From Ilumatobacteraceae bacterium (GTDB lineage: Bacteria; Actinomycetota; Acidimicrobiia; Acidimicrobiales; Ilumatobacteraceae), in contig JAJTEL010000002.1 of NCBI GenBank assembly GCA_021299715.1, positions 62,001 through 126,000 on the forward strand: a stretch of DNA of 64,000 nt, written 5' to 3'. Shown here piece by piece: positions 7,675-19,333 of the stretch. The translations under genes and the position numbers were made by a program. The notes beneath the pieces are model-generated. The model searched no databases. It saw only the letters and a list, made by a program, of their open reading frames with translations, and was not told where the DNA came from. Every line of letters starts with the position of its first letter. Positions within the stretch are counted from its first letter, which is position 1.

Positions 7675-8199
7675 CTCTTCATCATCTTTGCCCTTCACAA
7701 GTACCCATACGGTGTTCAGTTCTGTAATGAACAAACTGAGCAGAAGTGGAACAAACAGCAAAGCCAGCACGGTGGGGTGTTCGGCAAGTTCCACGGCAAT
7801 CAGTGTGTAAAACGGCGTTGGCAACACAGTGCCAATGACCTGATCATCAATCACTACCCACGGGTCGTCGTGAGTGTTGGCATCACCGCGAGTTGCATAC
7901 AACGTGTGAATTTCACCAGAAGGAGTGGTTGATTTCCACGAACTCATTACTCGATGAGTGGTGGTCTTGCCGCCGCGGAGGAAAGTGATCACGTCGCCCA
8001 CCTGGGGGGACTCGGTGGTGCGAACAGTAATCACTTCCCCCACGTCGAGAGTTGGCTTCATTGACCCGCCATCAATCTTGAAATGGCGGTGGTCGTTGGC
8101 CGAGCTGAATTGGTTCGCTCCCACAATGGCGAGCGAACCAGCAATTCCCAGCAACGTGCACAGTCGCACGCCCCATCGGAGAATTGCTCGCATGTTCAT
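7624..8199 (-). CDS. SipW/ER-type signal peptidase I
   Basis: The 191-residue protein has an N-terminal membrane helix (about 6-28), the catalytic Ser in GGSMKPTL (S46), a His in TTHRVMS (H82) where bacterial type enzymes have Lys, and an Asp in TRGDAN (D106). The Ser-His arrangement is that of the ER/archaeal type and of Bacillus SipW. A second membrane helix (about 145-170) precedes the tail. The start shares one base with the stop of the TasA-like gene, so enzyme and probable substrate are coupled. The last 16 codons and the stop lie antisense to tRNA-Leu (7624-7674), which is unusual; no earlier in-frame stop exists. Confidence 0.85.
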   Translation of the reverse strand: MNMRAILRWGVRLCTLLGIAGSLAIVGANQFSSANDHRHFKIDGGSMKPTLDVGEVITVRTTESPQVGDVITFLRGGKTTTHRVMSSWKSTTPSGEIHTLYATRGDANTHDDPWVVIDDQVIGTVLPTPFYTLIAVELAEHPTVLALLFVPLLLSLFITELNTVWVLVKGKDDEECPERESNPQDVAIRGV

Positions 8200-8756
8200 T
8201 ACAACTGCTGTGACGCCACGTTGAGGGTGACAGTTGAGGTCTTGCCAGCAATACCATTTGGTGTTGACGACGGCAACGAGATGCGCAGGCACACAGTTTC
8301 TGACGTACCGGCCACCAAGTTTGCGTTTGCCATGGACAATGCAGTTAGAGAAGAGGCTGAGCCAACTTGAGTGCCCGACTGGTAGGTGGCCGCAGCACAT
8401 TTTTCGGCAGTCGTTGTCTTCCATGTTTCCACTTGCAATGCATCAACCAGTGGGGCACCAGAACCCGTTGGGCGAGATGCAGTGAGCTTGTAACTGAAAT
8501 CCAATGAACCAGCGTTGGCAACATTGATAGGGCGGAAGAAAACATCGCCGGGCTTTAAGTTTGCCAACGCAACAACTGTTGGTCCGCCAAGAGCTACGTC
8601 AACCCAGCCGGACGAAACGTCCATGGTGGAGTCTTCGGTGTCGGTGAACATGGCCCCCGAAGCCGCCGTAGCGATTCCTGCACCGGCAACGGCAAGCGTT
8701 GACAGCGACAAAAGAAGGCGTCCGATGTGTGAAGTGAGTGAGGTGTTTTTTCTCAT
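8199..8756 (-). CDS. TasA/camelysin-like secreted protein
   Basis: The 185-residue protein has a long hydrophobic signal segment (about 8-38, ending GIATAASGAMF), then a beta-rich exported domain opening FTDTEDS, as in TasA, camelysin and other SipW-dependent proteins. The pattern NLKPGD...PINVANAGSLDFSYKL is typical of that family. Relatives form extracellular fibres or act as surface metalloproteases. I prefer ATG 8756 (MRKNTSL) to the TTG at 8768. It is directly followed by the SipW-type signal peptidase with overlapping stop and start, a strong context for processing by that enzyme. Confidence 0.75.
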   Translation of the reverse strand: MRKNTSLTSHIGRLLLSLSTLAVAGAGIATAASGAMFTDTEDSTMDVSSGWVDVALGGPTVVALANLKPGDVFFRPINVANAGSLDFSYKLTASRPTGSGAPLVDALQVETWKTTTAEKCAAATYQSGTQVGSASSLTALSMANANLVAGTSETVCLRISLPSSTPNGIAGKTSTVTLNVASQQL

Positions 8757-8825
8757 GAACACACTCAATCAGTATTGAATACCGCAGTTGCACGGCATTA
8801 GTACCCAACACGAGTACCGAGGTAC

Positions 8826-9845
8826 CTAGTTAATGGGGCACTCCCAGGTGAGCAGAGTTCCACCCTCTGCAGCTGCGGAAAGGGCAAAAGAACCCTGATG
8901 CGACTTTGCGCGATACGCCAATGAAAGTGTGCCGGCTTTACGGCGTTTTAGTCCGTGTGGGCCAATACCGTTGTCTCGAATATGCAGCGATACAAAGTTG
9001 TCTGTGATGTTGAGAGTGACCCACACCTGTGTGGCTTTTGCGTGACGTGCAGAGTTAGACAACCCTTCACGAAGAACATTTTCAACGTCGTCAATTAAGT
9101 CATCGGGTAGTTCGCGGGCCACAGAAATGTTTTGCTCGATGGGAGATGTCCATGCACCAGAGAACATTTCAAGAACTTTCTCAATACGGCTTCGCACTGG
9201 TTGTCGTGTCTCTGGTTCAATGTTGAAAATTGTGTCGCGAATCCCGTTGATGACTTCATGGATTGCATTGACTGCCCATGGCTCAGAGTTTTGCGATTGC
9301 AGACGAAGTGCAATAGCAAAAAGATTCTGAATGATTGAGTCATGTAGATCTCGGCCAATGCGTGCGCGTTCCAGACTGAGTAGTGCTTCACGTGTGGCGT
9401 CGGTGTATGCCTGACGTTGTGCAATGAGTTCCATCTCGAGGGCGGTCATCTCGCTCAAGTCGGAGCCAATTTCAACAATGAGGTCGCCAATTCGCAGCCA
9501 CGTGACTTCAATGCGAACAAGAACCTCTGGCGGGCGGTACACGTCAATCGTGTCTTCAGACAATTCAAAGACTTGCCGCACAGAATTCTCTTGCCATGCT
9601 CTGCGCACATATTCAATTGCAATGTCGGGTTCAAAATACTTGTCTGTGATGGTTTGGCCAACACGTGGTGGTTCGTTGCGAATGGCTTCGTACGGTTCGT
9701 TCCACCACGCCAGGCGAGTGTCCGTGACTTCGCCATTGTCATTGAAGATGGGTTCGTGAATACCGATGCAGTCACGAAGTGACGCCAAAATAAGTGCGGC
9801 GTGATGGTCGCAAATTGTTGCTGGAGGCGAGACGGGGCAGGTCAT
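8826..9845 (-). CDS. NarL-type sensor histidine kinase with PAS-like domain
   Basis: The 339-residue soluble kinase has a PAS-like N-terminal region (about 20-130), a HisKA_3 dimerisation helix with the phospho-acceptor His in RIGRDLHDSIIQNL, and a HATPase_c domain with an N-box ENVLREGLSNSARHAKA, and a G1 box RDNGIG. No membrane helix is seen, so the signal is probably cytoplasmic. Its ATG overlaps the stop of the response regulator by four bases. Loss of a clear G2 box (GGTLLTW remains) is normal for this short subfamily. Confidence 0.9.
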   Translation of the reverse strand: MTCPVSPPATICDHHAALILASLRDCIGIHEPIFNDNGEVTDTRLAWWNEPYEAIRNEPPRVGQTITDKYFEPDIAIEYVRRAWQENSVRQVFELSEDTIDVYRPPEVLVRIEVTWLRIGDLIVEIGSDLSEMTALEMELIAQRQAYTDATREALLSLERARIGRDLHDSIIQNLFAIALRLQSQNSEPWAVNAIHEVINGIRDTIFNIEPETRQPVRSRIEKVLEMFSGAWTSPIEQNISVARELPDDLIDDVENVLREGLSNSARHAKATQVWVTLNITDNFVSLHIRDNGIGPHGLKRRKAGTLSLAYRAKSHQGSFALSAAAEGGTLLTWECPIN

Positions 9846-10498
9846 GTTTGGTCGGGCGCCTCTGCATGTTCACCGGCCATTGCTACAAGTACAGCAAGTT
9901 GTGTTCTATTTGCTGCACCCACTTGCGTAAGAATTTTTGACACGCGGTTCTTCACCGTCTGCAAACTGAAGTGCACGGTTTCCGCAATGTCTCTGTCGGT
10001 CATGCCGCGCGAGATGAGAACTGCAATTTCTCGATCTATTTCGCTGAGCACAGACAGTGCATTGGTAGGCAAAGTGCTGAGACGTTTTGATGCAGCACGT
10101 ACTTCTACTGCGTTGATGAGGTGCAACCCTGCAAATGCATCACGAATTGCTTCGGCTAATTCGTGTGCCGGTGCACCTTTCAGAACAATGGCAGAAGCTT
10201 TTGTGGAGTATCCCGTTACTAAAACTTCATCTTCAAGGAACGAAGTGAGGAGAACGACGTTGATTCGTGGGTGTTTCGATTTGATCCACTCGGTGATGTT
10301 GTGCCCGGTGCCGTCACCCAAGCGAACATCAAGAACTGCAATGTCGATTTCGTCTGCTTTTTCCTGCAATAACGCAAGAGTGGATGCCACCGAGTTCGTT
10401 GTGTGAACGACGGATATGTCGTCCTCTTCGTTCAACACAGAAGCGAGTGCTTGTCGGACCATTTCGTGGTCATCGCAGATGAGAACACGGATTGTCAT
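9842..10498 (-). CDS. NarL/FixJ-family response regulator
   Basis: The 218-residue protein has a receiver domain (about 1-120) with acidic pocket DDHE and the phosphorylation Asp in IAVLDVRLG, and a C-terminal LuxR-type helix-turn-helix (about 145-205) with REIAVLISRGMTDRDIAETVHFS and TVKNRVSKIL. ATG 10498 is preferred over the longer frame from 10612: on the minus strand TACGGT (plus-strand 10506-10511) ends seven bases before it. It is first in a two-gene operon with the kinase. The target genes are unknown; the divergent menC-like gene shares its control region. Confidence 0.9.
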   Translation of the reverse strand: MTIRVLICDDHEMVRQALASVLNEEDDISVVHTTNSVASTLALLQEKADEIDIAVLDVRLGDGTGHNITEWIKSKHPRINVVLLTSFLEDEVLVTGYSTKASAIVLKGAPAHELAEAIRDAFAGLHLINAVEVRAASKRLSTLPTNALSVLSEIDREIAVLISRGMTDRDIAETVHFSLQTVKNRVSKILTQVGAANRTQLAVLVAMAGEHAEAPDQT

Positions 10499-10568
10499 TA
10501 ACTGCACCGTACTCGCAAAAAAGTATGGGTGTTGCCAATTGGTCAGTTCGCTGACAAGATTCACTGCA

Positions 10569-11678
10569 ATGCGAATTGACTCCATCCGCTCGGTGCGTGT
10601 CCCAATGGACATTCATACTCCGTTAGTGACATCACATGGCACTCATTCGCAACGAACCGCATCTCTCGTTGAGATCACTACGTCAGATGGTGTAGTTGGA
10701 TGGGGTGAGAATGTCGCACCTAGTGGTGTTCAATATGTAGGTGAGTCTGCAACGCAATCACACGCGTCTCTACAGATGCTCGCGTTACTGCTTGGAGGCC
10801 GCGATGTTGATGTCTTTGAGATGTTTGCGGAGACATGGTGGGGAGTTTCTGAAAAGAATTTCGCGAAGCATGCTTTGGAATCTGCACTCTGGGATGCCCA
10901 TGCTCGAACAGAGAACGTGTCATTACGAAACGCACTTGGCGGTGTGCGCGACTCCGTTATGCCAGGAGTGGTGGTGGGCCTTGCGTCTTCCGTCGACGAC
11001 ACTGTTACTGAAGCTGTTAGTCGAGTTGCCGAGGGATATCGACGCGTAAAACTAAAGATTGAACCCGGCCGCGATGTTCAGGTGGTGCGTGCCGTGCGCA
11101 CAGCAGTCGGAGATGCAGTCATTCTGCAAGTTGATGCCAATGCTGCTTATACACGCGACGACATTCAACATCTATCAAGACTCGACGAGTTTGCTCTTCA
11201 ATTCATTGAACAACCATTAGCCGCCGACGATCTTGAGGGTCATGCTCTTCTTTCTTCTCGAATTCGCACTCCGGTGTGCCTAGATGAGTCAGTTGAGAAC
11301 TGTGATCAACTCATGCGTGCAATAGAAAGTGCTGCGTGTTCGGTGGTGAACGTGAAGCCATCGCGTGTTGGTGGAATTGGTGATGCTCTGCGAATGCACA
11401 ACATCGTTGCAACGCATGGTCTCGACGCATGGGTGGGTGGAATGCTGGAAACAGGAATTGGGAGAGCATCGTGTTTGGCACTTGCCTCACTTCCCGGATT
11501 CACTTTGACCCCCGACCTCAGTGCCTCGAATCGATATTTTGATCGTGATGTGACCGCGCCGTTCGAGTTGGAAAATGGTGAGATACGGGTGCCAAATACC
11601 GTAGGAATTGGAGTGCAGCCACTTTCGTGGGTGTTTGAACACCCCGAAGTGAAAATCGAGACACTGTTTCAGGCCTAG
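10569..11678 (+). CDS. menC: o-Succinylbenzoate synthase / N-acylamino acid racemase-like enolase
   Basis: The 369-residue protein belongs to the enolase superfamily, OSBS/NSAR branch. Catalytic residues seen: K161 and K163 in RVKLKIEPG, metal ligands D189 (VDANAAY), E214 (FIEQPL), D239 (CLDESV) and K263 (NVKPSRVGG). OSBS makes o-succinylbenzoate in menaquinone synthesis; NSAR racemises N-acyl amino acids. No other men gene is in the window, and the next gene is an M20 amidohydrolase, which would suit the racemase role. The start ATG 10569 matches the family opening MRIDSIRSVRVPM; the longer frame would run into the regulator. Confidence 0.8.
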   Translation: MRIDSIRSVRVPMDIHTPLVTSHGTHSQRTASLVEITTSDGVVGWGENVAPSGVQYVGESATQSHASLQMLALLLGGRDVDVFEMFAETWWGVSEKNFAKHALESALWDAHARTENVSLRNALGGVRDSVMPGVVVGLASSVDDTVTEAVSRVAEGYRRVKLKIEPGRDVQVVRAVRTAVGDAVILQVDANAAYTRDDIQHLSRLDEFALQFIEQPLAADDLEGHALLSSRIRTPVCLDESVENCDQLMRAIESAACSVVNVKPSRVGGIGDALRMHNIVATHGLDAWVGGMLETGIGRASCLALASLPGFTLTPDLSASNRYFDRDVTAPFELENGEIRVPNTVGIGVQPLSWVFEHPEVKIETLFQA

Positions 11679-11697
11679 TTCGTGGCACGATTGCACC

Positions 11698-14526
<2,829 letters not shown>

Positions 14527-14532
14527 GCCTTC

Positions 14533-14571
14533 ACCGTACTCGGACCGCCTTCGTAGACCCAGCAGTAGCCT
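14533..14571. promoter_or_regulatory. Divergent -10 hexamers between membrane protein and GT2 gene
   Basis: TACGGT (minus strand, 14533-14538) ends six bases before ATG 14526, and TAGCCT (plus strand, 14566-14571) ends eight bases before ATG 14580. Both genes therefore probably make leaderless transcripts from one 53-base spacer. Confidence 0.45.
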
Positions 14572-14579
14572 TACTGCGC

Positions 14580-15323
14580 ATGGAGAAGACCCCATTTCAG
14601 AAGTTGTCGGTGTTCTTCCCCATGTGGAACGAACAGGACTACATCGAACGCGCTATCGATGCCGCTCGCGAAGAGTGTGAAGACCTCATGTCTGGCGGAG
14701 ATATTGGTGATTACGAACTCATCATTGTTGACGATGCCTCAACTGACGCCACTCCAGACATTGCTGCTCGACTTGCCGCCCACGATCATCGAATCCGCAT
14801 TGTGCGTCACCCAGAGAATCGAAAGCTTGGCGGCTCGATGAAATCTGGTTATGCGGCAGCAAGCGGAGATCTTGTGTTGTACACAGATGCGGATTTGCCG
14901 TTTGACATGCACGACGTTCACAAAGCAATTCGTCTGTTGCGCTATTACGACGCCGACATGGTGAGTGCCTACCGGTTCGATCGCACAGGCGAGGGATACG
15001 TGCGTACCGTGTATTCGTTTTTCTACAACATGATGGTCAGGGTGTTGTTCGGAGTTCGTATGCGCGACATCAACTTTGCATTCAAGTTATGCCGAACCAG
15101 AATCTTCGAGCACGTGGAACTAAAGAGTGAAGGCTCGTTCATCGACGCCGAACTTGCAGTGAAGGCCCATAAGTACGGCTACACAGTTATCCAATTCGGG
15201 GTGGACTATTTCCCCCGAACTCGCGGAGTTTCTACATTGAGCTCCCCAGCAGTCATCATCAAAATTCTTCGAGAAGCTCGCTCTTTGCGCAAAGAAATTC
15301 GCAATATCAGCCCTGTTGTATAG
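14580..15323 (+). CDS. GT2 glycosyltransferase (dolichol-phosphate mannosyltransferase-like)
   Basis: The 247-residue GT-A enzyme has VFFPMWNEQDYIERAI at the N-terminus, the nucleotide-binding IVDDASTDATPD, and the DXD motif in LYTDADLPF. The RFDRTGEGYVRTVYS segment and the INFAFKLCRTRIF acceptor loop resemble polyprenyl-phosphate mannosyl- or glucosyltransferases. It lacks the C-terminal membrane helices of some relatives. It would transfer a sugar from a nucleotide donor to a lipid carrier at the inner face of the membrane. It is followed after 45 bases by an L,D-transpeptidase gene with its own promoter element. Confidence 0.85.
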   Translation: MEKTPFQKLSVFFPMWNEQDYIERAIDAAREECEDLMSGGDIGDYELIIVDDASTDATPDIAARLAAHDHRIRIVRHPENRKLGGSMKSGYAAASGDLVLYTDADLPFDMHDVHKAIRLLRYYDADMVSAYRFDRTGEGYVRTVYSFFYNMMVRVLFGVRMRDINFAFKLCRTRIFEHVELKSEGSFIDAELAVKAHKYGYTVIQFGVDYFPRTRGVSTLSSPAVIIKILREARSLRKEIRNISPVV

Positions 15324-15368
15324 GGGCGATACCCGTCCCGTAGGGGGCGTTGGTAGCGTTTCGTACTC

Positions 15369-16481
15369 GTGAGCGACCCATTCGACCCAGAGATGAATGA
15401 CCCGTTCTCCGACCTTCCAGACCCTGCCTTCGCAGAGTCTCAATTCACTGAACCGCCCGCGCCACATGTTCCCTGGTGGATTCACTGGCGCCCCGCCATG
15501 ATTGCGGCTGCGGTGTTCGCAAGTGTTGTGGGTGCCGTGGTGGTCAACGCAAACTCCGGACCAGCCACCGTTGCGACAACTACTACCGCTTCGGCATCGT
15601 CAGTGTGTAATGAGAATTCGCCTGTCACGTGTTTCGGTTTGACACGAGTCATCAAAAATGGTGCGAAAGGTGAAGATGTTCGACGGTTACAACTTCGCCT
15701 AAAAGAACTGAAGTTTGATCCGGGCAAGGTAGACGGAATTTACGGTGGCGACACCCGCATGGCGGTGTGGGCTTTTCAAGGAATTGTTCTCAGTCTGAAA
15801 GGCAAAGAAAAAGTCGACTTCGTCACACCGGCTTTGTGGGACATCATGCGCGGTGATGTCGTTATTGCACCGCGTCGTCAGCCCGGAACCCCCAATCACG
15901 CCGAGGTGTATCTTCCCGAACAAGTGCTCACTGTGTTCAAGGGGCCCGAACTTGTTCTCGTCACACACATTTCGTCTGGAACGGGTCAGCAGTGGTGTGA
16001 ACCCGTCACAATTGACCCAGGCGAAGAAGGTAACGAAAACGGCACAGAACCCATTTATGAAGGCTGGTGTGGAAGCGCTATCACTCCAGGTGGTTTGTAC
16101 TACTTCTACAACCGAAAGTTCGGCCTTCGCGAAAGCAAGTTAGGCACAATGTGGAATCCGGTGTACTTCAACTTTGGTATTGCAGTTCACGGAGCAATGA
16201 ACGTTCCGAAAGAACCTGCATCACACGGGTGTATTCGAATTCCCATCTTTATTTCTGAGTATTTCCAAGACCTTGTGAACTACAACGACCGAATTTATGT
16301 ATTTGATGGCGTGAAAGACCCAGAAGAATACGGATCACAACCACCCGAATGGGACAAGAAAGATCCGAACTTCACGACGACAACGTCGAGCACCACATCA
16401 ACAAGCGTGCCCAAAACCACAGTTCCTCGCCGTGCCACCACCACTACGTCGTCAACTGTGCCCGTCACTACAGTGCCCTAG
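15369..16481 (+). CDS. L,D-transpeptidase with peptidoglycan-binding domain
   Basis: The 370-residue envelope protein has a cytoplasmic acidic N-terminus, one membrane helix (about 38-58), a peptidoglycan-binding domain 1 (about 90-155: GEDVRRLQLRLKELKFDPG ... VDGIYGGDTRMAVWAFQ) and a YkuD domain (about 175-315) with HGAMN and the catalytic SHGCIRIP (H286, C288). The C-terminal 45 residues are Thr-rich with repeats of TTT and TSST. It would make 3-3 peptidoglycan cross-links or attach proteins to the wall. TAGCGT (15354-15359) ends nine bases before the GTG start. Confidence 0.9.
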   Translation: MSDPFDPEMNDPFSDLPDPAFAESQFTEPPAPHVPWWIHWRPAMIAAAVFASVVGAVVVNANSGPATVATTTTASASSVCNENSPVTCFGLTRVIKNGAKGEDVRRLQLRLKELKFDPGKVDGIYGGDTRMAVWAFQGIVLSLKGKEKVDFVTPALWDIMRGDVVIAPRRQPGTPNHAEVYLPEQVLTVFKGPELVLVTHISSGTGQQWCEPVTIDPGEEGNENGTEPIYEGWCGSAITPGGLYYFYNRKFGLRESKLGTMWNPVYFNFGIAVHGAMNVPKEPASHGCIRIPIFISEYFQDLVNYNDRIYVFDGVKDPEEYGSQPPEWDKKDPNFTTTTSSTTSTSVPKTTVPRRATTTTSSTVPVTTVP

Positions 16482-16494
16482 TAGTGTCGTGCGT

Positions 16495-17106
16495 ATGGCA
16501 CACACCACCCCCTACGTATTGTCAGACCTCATCACTTTCCCCAAAGTGCTTCATCGTTCTCGCGTACGCGATGCGGTGTTAGTTCTTGGTGGAGCATTGT
16601 TCACCGCGTTGTGCGCACAAGTGGTGGTTCATCTTGGTTTCACACCGGTTCCACTCACTGGCCAAACATTTGCCGTTCTCACAGTGGGTTCCATTTTGGG
16701 CTCGCGTCGGGCAATGGCTAGCCAGGCGTTGTACTGGGCCTTGGGCGCTATCGGTCTTCCGTTCTATGCGTCTGCAACTGGCGGCTGGGAACGTGCCACA
16801 GGCTCAACATTTGGCTATTTCATCGGTTTTGTTTTGGCATCGGGAATTGTTGGCTGGTTTGCAGACCGTCGCAACGACCGCAACTACATCACCTCGTTAA
16901 GCAGCCTTGTTTTTGCTTCATCAATCATTTACGCATGCGGTGCAGTGTGGTTGTCACATTCTCTCAACATTCCGCTTGCGCAAGGTGAAGGAAGCGCCAT
17001 TGAATTGGGAGTCAGCCCGTTCCTTGTTGGCGATGCCATCAAAATTGCCTTAGCTGCAACAGTTGCCCCACTTGGCTGGGCTGCGTATTACTCACGTCCA
17101 CGGTGA
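16495..17106 (+). CDS. bioY: BioY biotin transporter substrate-binding subunit
   Basis: The 203-residue protein has six hydrophobic helices and the BioY hallmarks LGFTPVPLTGQTFAVLTVGSILG, GSRRAMASQALYWALGAIGLPFY and a TFGYFIGFVLAS segment. BioY is the S component that binds biotin, with or without an ECF energising module; none is encoded here. ATG 16495 is preceded by TAGTGT (16482-16487), seven bases away; the longer frame from 16432 would overlap the previous gene. The next gene is a TetR regulator nine bases downstream. Confidence 0.93.
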   Translation: MAHTTPYVLSDLITFPKVLHRSRVRDAVLVLGGALFTALCAQVVVHLGFTPVPLTGQTFAVLTVGSILGSRRAMASQALYWALGAIGLPFYASATGGWERATGSTFGYFIGFVLASGIVGWFADRRNDRNYITSLSSLVFASSIIYACGAVWLSHSLNIPLAQGEGSAIELGVSPFLVGDAIKIALAATVAPLGWAAYYSRPR

Positions 17107-17115
17107 TTCGTTGTC

Positions 17116-17757
17116 ATGGCGGGGGTAGACAACAAAGCGGTTCATAAAGAACGCAAGTTGGGTCGCCCCGCCGACACAGACTCCACCGATACGCGCGATC
17201 GAATTGTGCGCTGTGCACAAGAGATCTTCGCTGCAGAGGGTTTTGAAGGAACGACCAACAAAGACATTGCCGCACGAGCAGAAATCTCGTCCGCTGCCTT
17301 GTATCACTACTTTCCGTCTAAGGCTGAAATGTATGTGGCTGTTTGTGAATCAATTACATGTGTATTTGTCGACGTGTTCAGCCACGCCACGTCATCGGAT
17401 CCGCGCTTAGAGAGACGTCTCACCGCATTGATCTCAGAAGTGGGAACACTGGGTGCATCCTCGCCGTCAATTGTGGGGTTCATCACCGGAATTTCGGCAG
17501 TCGTGAAACGCCACCCTGAAGTGGCGAGGGGTACCGAAGCATTTGGGTTGGAATTTCGAAAAATGACTCTGCATCTCATCGAGACGTCAACGGAGTCGGA
17601 GAGAATCTTGCAGGGAGTCACTCCAGCATCATTTGCCGACCTCACTGCATCCATCCTTGCTGGTTTAGGTCGCCTTAGCGCTCGCGGAGACCAGGCCCGA
17701 CATTTGGCTGCTGGCGACGCTTTCTTGCGGCTCATTCGGGCTGCTGCGCGCAACTAG
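17116..17757 (+). CDS. TetR/AcrR-family regulator
   Basis: The 213-residue protein has a basic N-terminal tail (KERKLGRPADT), a TetR helix-turn-helix (about 25-75: RDRIVRCAQEIFAAEGFEGT, NKDIAARAEISSAALYHYF) and a helical ligand domain. It sits between bioY (nine bases upstream) and pgi (one base downstream), so the three may be one operon. Actinobacteria use a TetR protein, BioQ, to control biotin genes, so a biotin-related role is conceivable, but no BioQ-specific trait is visible. Confidence 0.88.
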   Translation: MAGVDNKAVHKERKLGRPADTDSTDTRDRIVRCAQEIFAAEGFEGTTNKDIAARAEISSAALYHYFPSKAEMYVAVCESITCVFVDVFSHATSSDPRLERRLTALISEVGTLGASSPSIVGFITGISAVVKRHPEVARGTEAFGLEFRKMTLHLIETSTESERILQGVTPASFADLTASILAGLGRLSARGDQARHLAAGDAFLRLIRAAARN

Positions 17758-17758
17758 T

Positions 17759-19297
17759 TTGGAGTCGGTGAAACCCGACGCACTCTCGCACTTGGTGAAC
17801 CTTGCTCAATCGGTTCCCAGTATCGCCGAGATGTTCCGAACATCGCCCGGACGAGCAGCTCAGTTCACGTTCGATGCTGTTGGCATTCATGCGGATTTTT
17901 CCCGTCAGCGTATTTCGCCTGTCTTATGGGCGGCATTGCAAGACACTGCAAAGGATCGCGGCATCGAAGAAAACATTGCGCGAATGTTCAGGGGAGACAT
18001 CATGAATGTCACCGAAGGACGAGCTGTGTTGCATACCGCTCTTCGAGCCGATGCGTCAACCAGCAATGAAGCGCACTGGGCATCACATGCCCTTCACAAA
18101 GCAAAAGAGTGTGCACGCGCTGTTCGGTCACAGTCAGATATTCGCACCGTGGTGAACATTGGAATTGGCGGCAGCGACTTGGGGCCAGCAATGGCTACTC
18201 GCGCTTTGCGCCGATGTGTTGACGGCCCCGATGTTCGTTTTGTGTCAAACGTTGATGCTGCAGATCTTGACTCGGCGTTGGCGGGTCTTCAGCCACAGCA
18301 CACCGTCTTCGTTGTGTCGTCGAAGACATTCACAACAAGTGAAACCATGCATAACGCAGAGCGCGCGCGACAGTGGGTGAGCGCGGCAGGCGGCGATTGG
18401 GCCTTGCGTTTCTTTGCCGCTACGGCCAGCCCAGACGTTGCGCGTCGTTGGGGCATACGCGACGAGAACATTTTTGAGTTCAGAGATTGGGTCGGCGGAC
18501 GATTCTCTGTGTCGTCTGTGATCGGTTTTCCGTTGATGTGCGCAATAGGTCCCGATGCATTTGACGAGATGTTGATGGGCATGCGAGACATGGACGCGCA
18601 TGTTGCGGCGGAACCACTTCATCTGAATCTTGCCGTAGCCCACGCGCTTGTGTGGTTCACTAATGCGGTTCTTCATGGGTATGCCACAGTTGCAGTGGTG
18701 CCGTACAGCCATGACCTGTCTCGACTGCCGGCGTACTTGCAACAGTTGGTCATGGAAAGCAACGGCAAAGGCGTTTCAACACGTGGCGAACGTGTCGACA
18801 CTTCCACTAGCCCTGTTGTGTGGGGTGAACCCGGAACGAACGGTCAGCATGCGTTCTTTCAGATGCTTCATCAGGGGACACAGGTTGTACCAGTTGAATT
18901 CATCAGTTCGGTGGCTCCATTAGGCAGCGATAACGAAGCGCACGACATCTTGATTGCCAACATGATTGCCCAATCTGAAGCCCTTGCGGTTGGCGACGCA
19001 AACGAAAACCCGCACCGTCGCTTTCCTGGGAATAGACCCAGTTCTGTTCTGATGCTCGACGCGTTGTCACCGCGTACGTTCGGAGCGTTACTCGCAATGT
19101 ATGAACATTCCACCGCTATTCAAGGGTGGCTTTTGGATGTCAATAGTTTTGATCAATTCGGGGTGGAATTAGGAAAAACAATGGCAATCTCAACACTGAA
19201 TTCGTTCGGTGATGGTGGCAATAGTTCCGAAGAAACGTTGACACACCCCTTGGCGTCTTGGTATCTCGCGCAACAAAAAAACATCTCTGGGGAATGA
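17759..19297 (+). CDS. pgi: Glucose-6-phosphate isomerase
   Basis: The 512-residue enzyme interconverts glucose 6-phosphate and fructose 6-phosphate. Family motifs seen: NIGIGGSDLGP, VVSSKTFTTSETMHNA, DWVGGRFSVSSVIGFP, MESNGKGVSTRG and HQGTQVVPVEFI. The start is not certain: TTG 17759 follows the TetR stop after one base, and GTG 17768 (VKPDAL) is an alternative with no clear Shine-Dalgarno sequence for either. Its length is near the short bacterial Pgi type. It is probably read from the bioY-tetR transcript. Confidence 0.93.
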   Translation: MESVKPDALSHLVNLAQSVPSIAEMFRTSPGRAAQFTFDAVGIHADFSRQRISPVLWAALQDTAKDRGIEENIARMFRGDIMNVTEGRAVLHTALRADASTSNEAHWASHALHKAKECARAVRSQSDIRTVVNIGIGGSDLGPAMATRALRRCVDGPDVRFVSNVDAADLDSALAGLQPQHTVFVVSSKTFTTSETMHNAERARQWVSAAGGDWALRFFAATASPDVARRWGIRDENIFEFRDWVGGRFSVSSVIGFPLMCAIGPDAFDEMLMGMRDMDAHVAAEPLHLNLAVAHALVWFTNAVLHGYATVAVVPYSHDLSRLPAYLQQLVMESNGKGVSTRGERVDTSTSPVVWGEPGTNGQHAFFQMLHQGTQVVPVEFISSVAPLGSDNEAHDILIANMIAQSEALAVGDANENPHRRFPGNRPSSVLMLDALSPRTFGALLAMYEHSTAIQGWLLDVNSFDQFGVELGKTMAISTLNSFGDGGNSSEETLTHPLASWYLAQQKNISGE

Positions 19298-19333
19298 ATG
19301 CGAATTGCCATTTGTGGGTCTATCCTGCCCTGA

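Noticed and set aside
14600-14622. TTGTCGGTG near 14603 as a PafBC-type promoter
   Set aside because: It is inside the GT2 coding sequence and no TANNNT follows at the proper distance.
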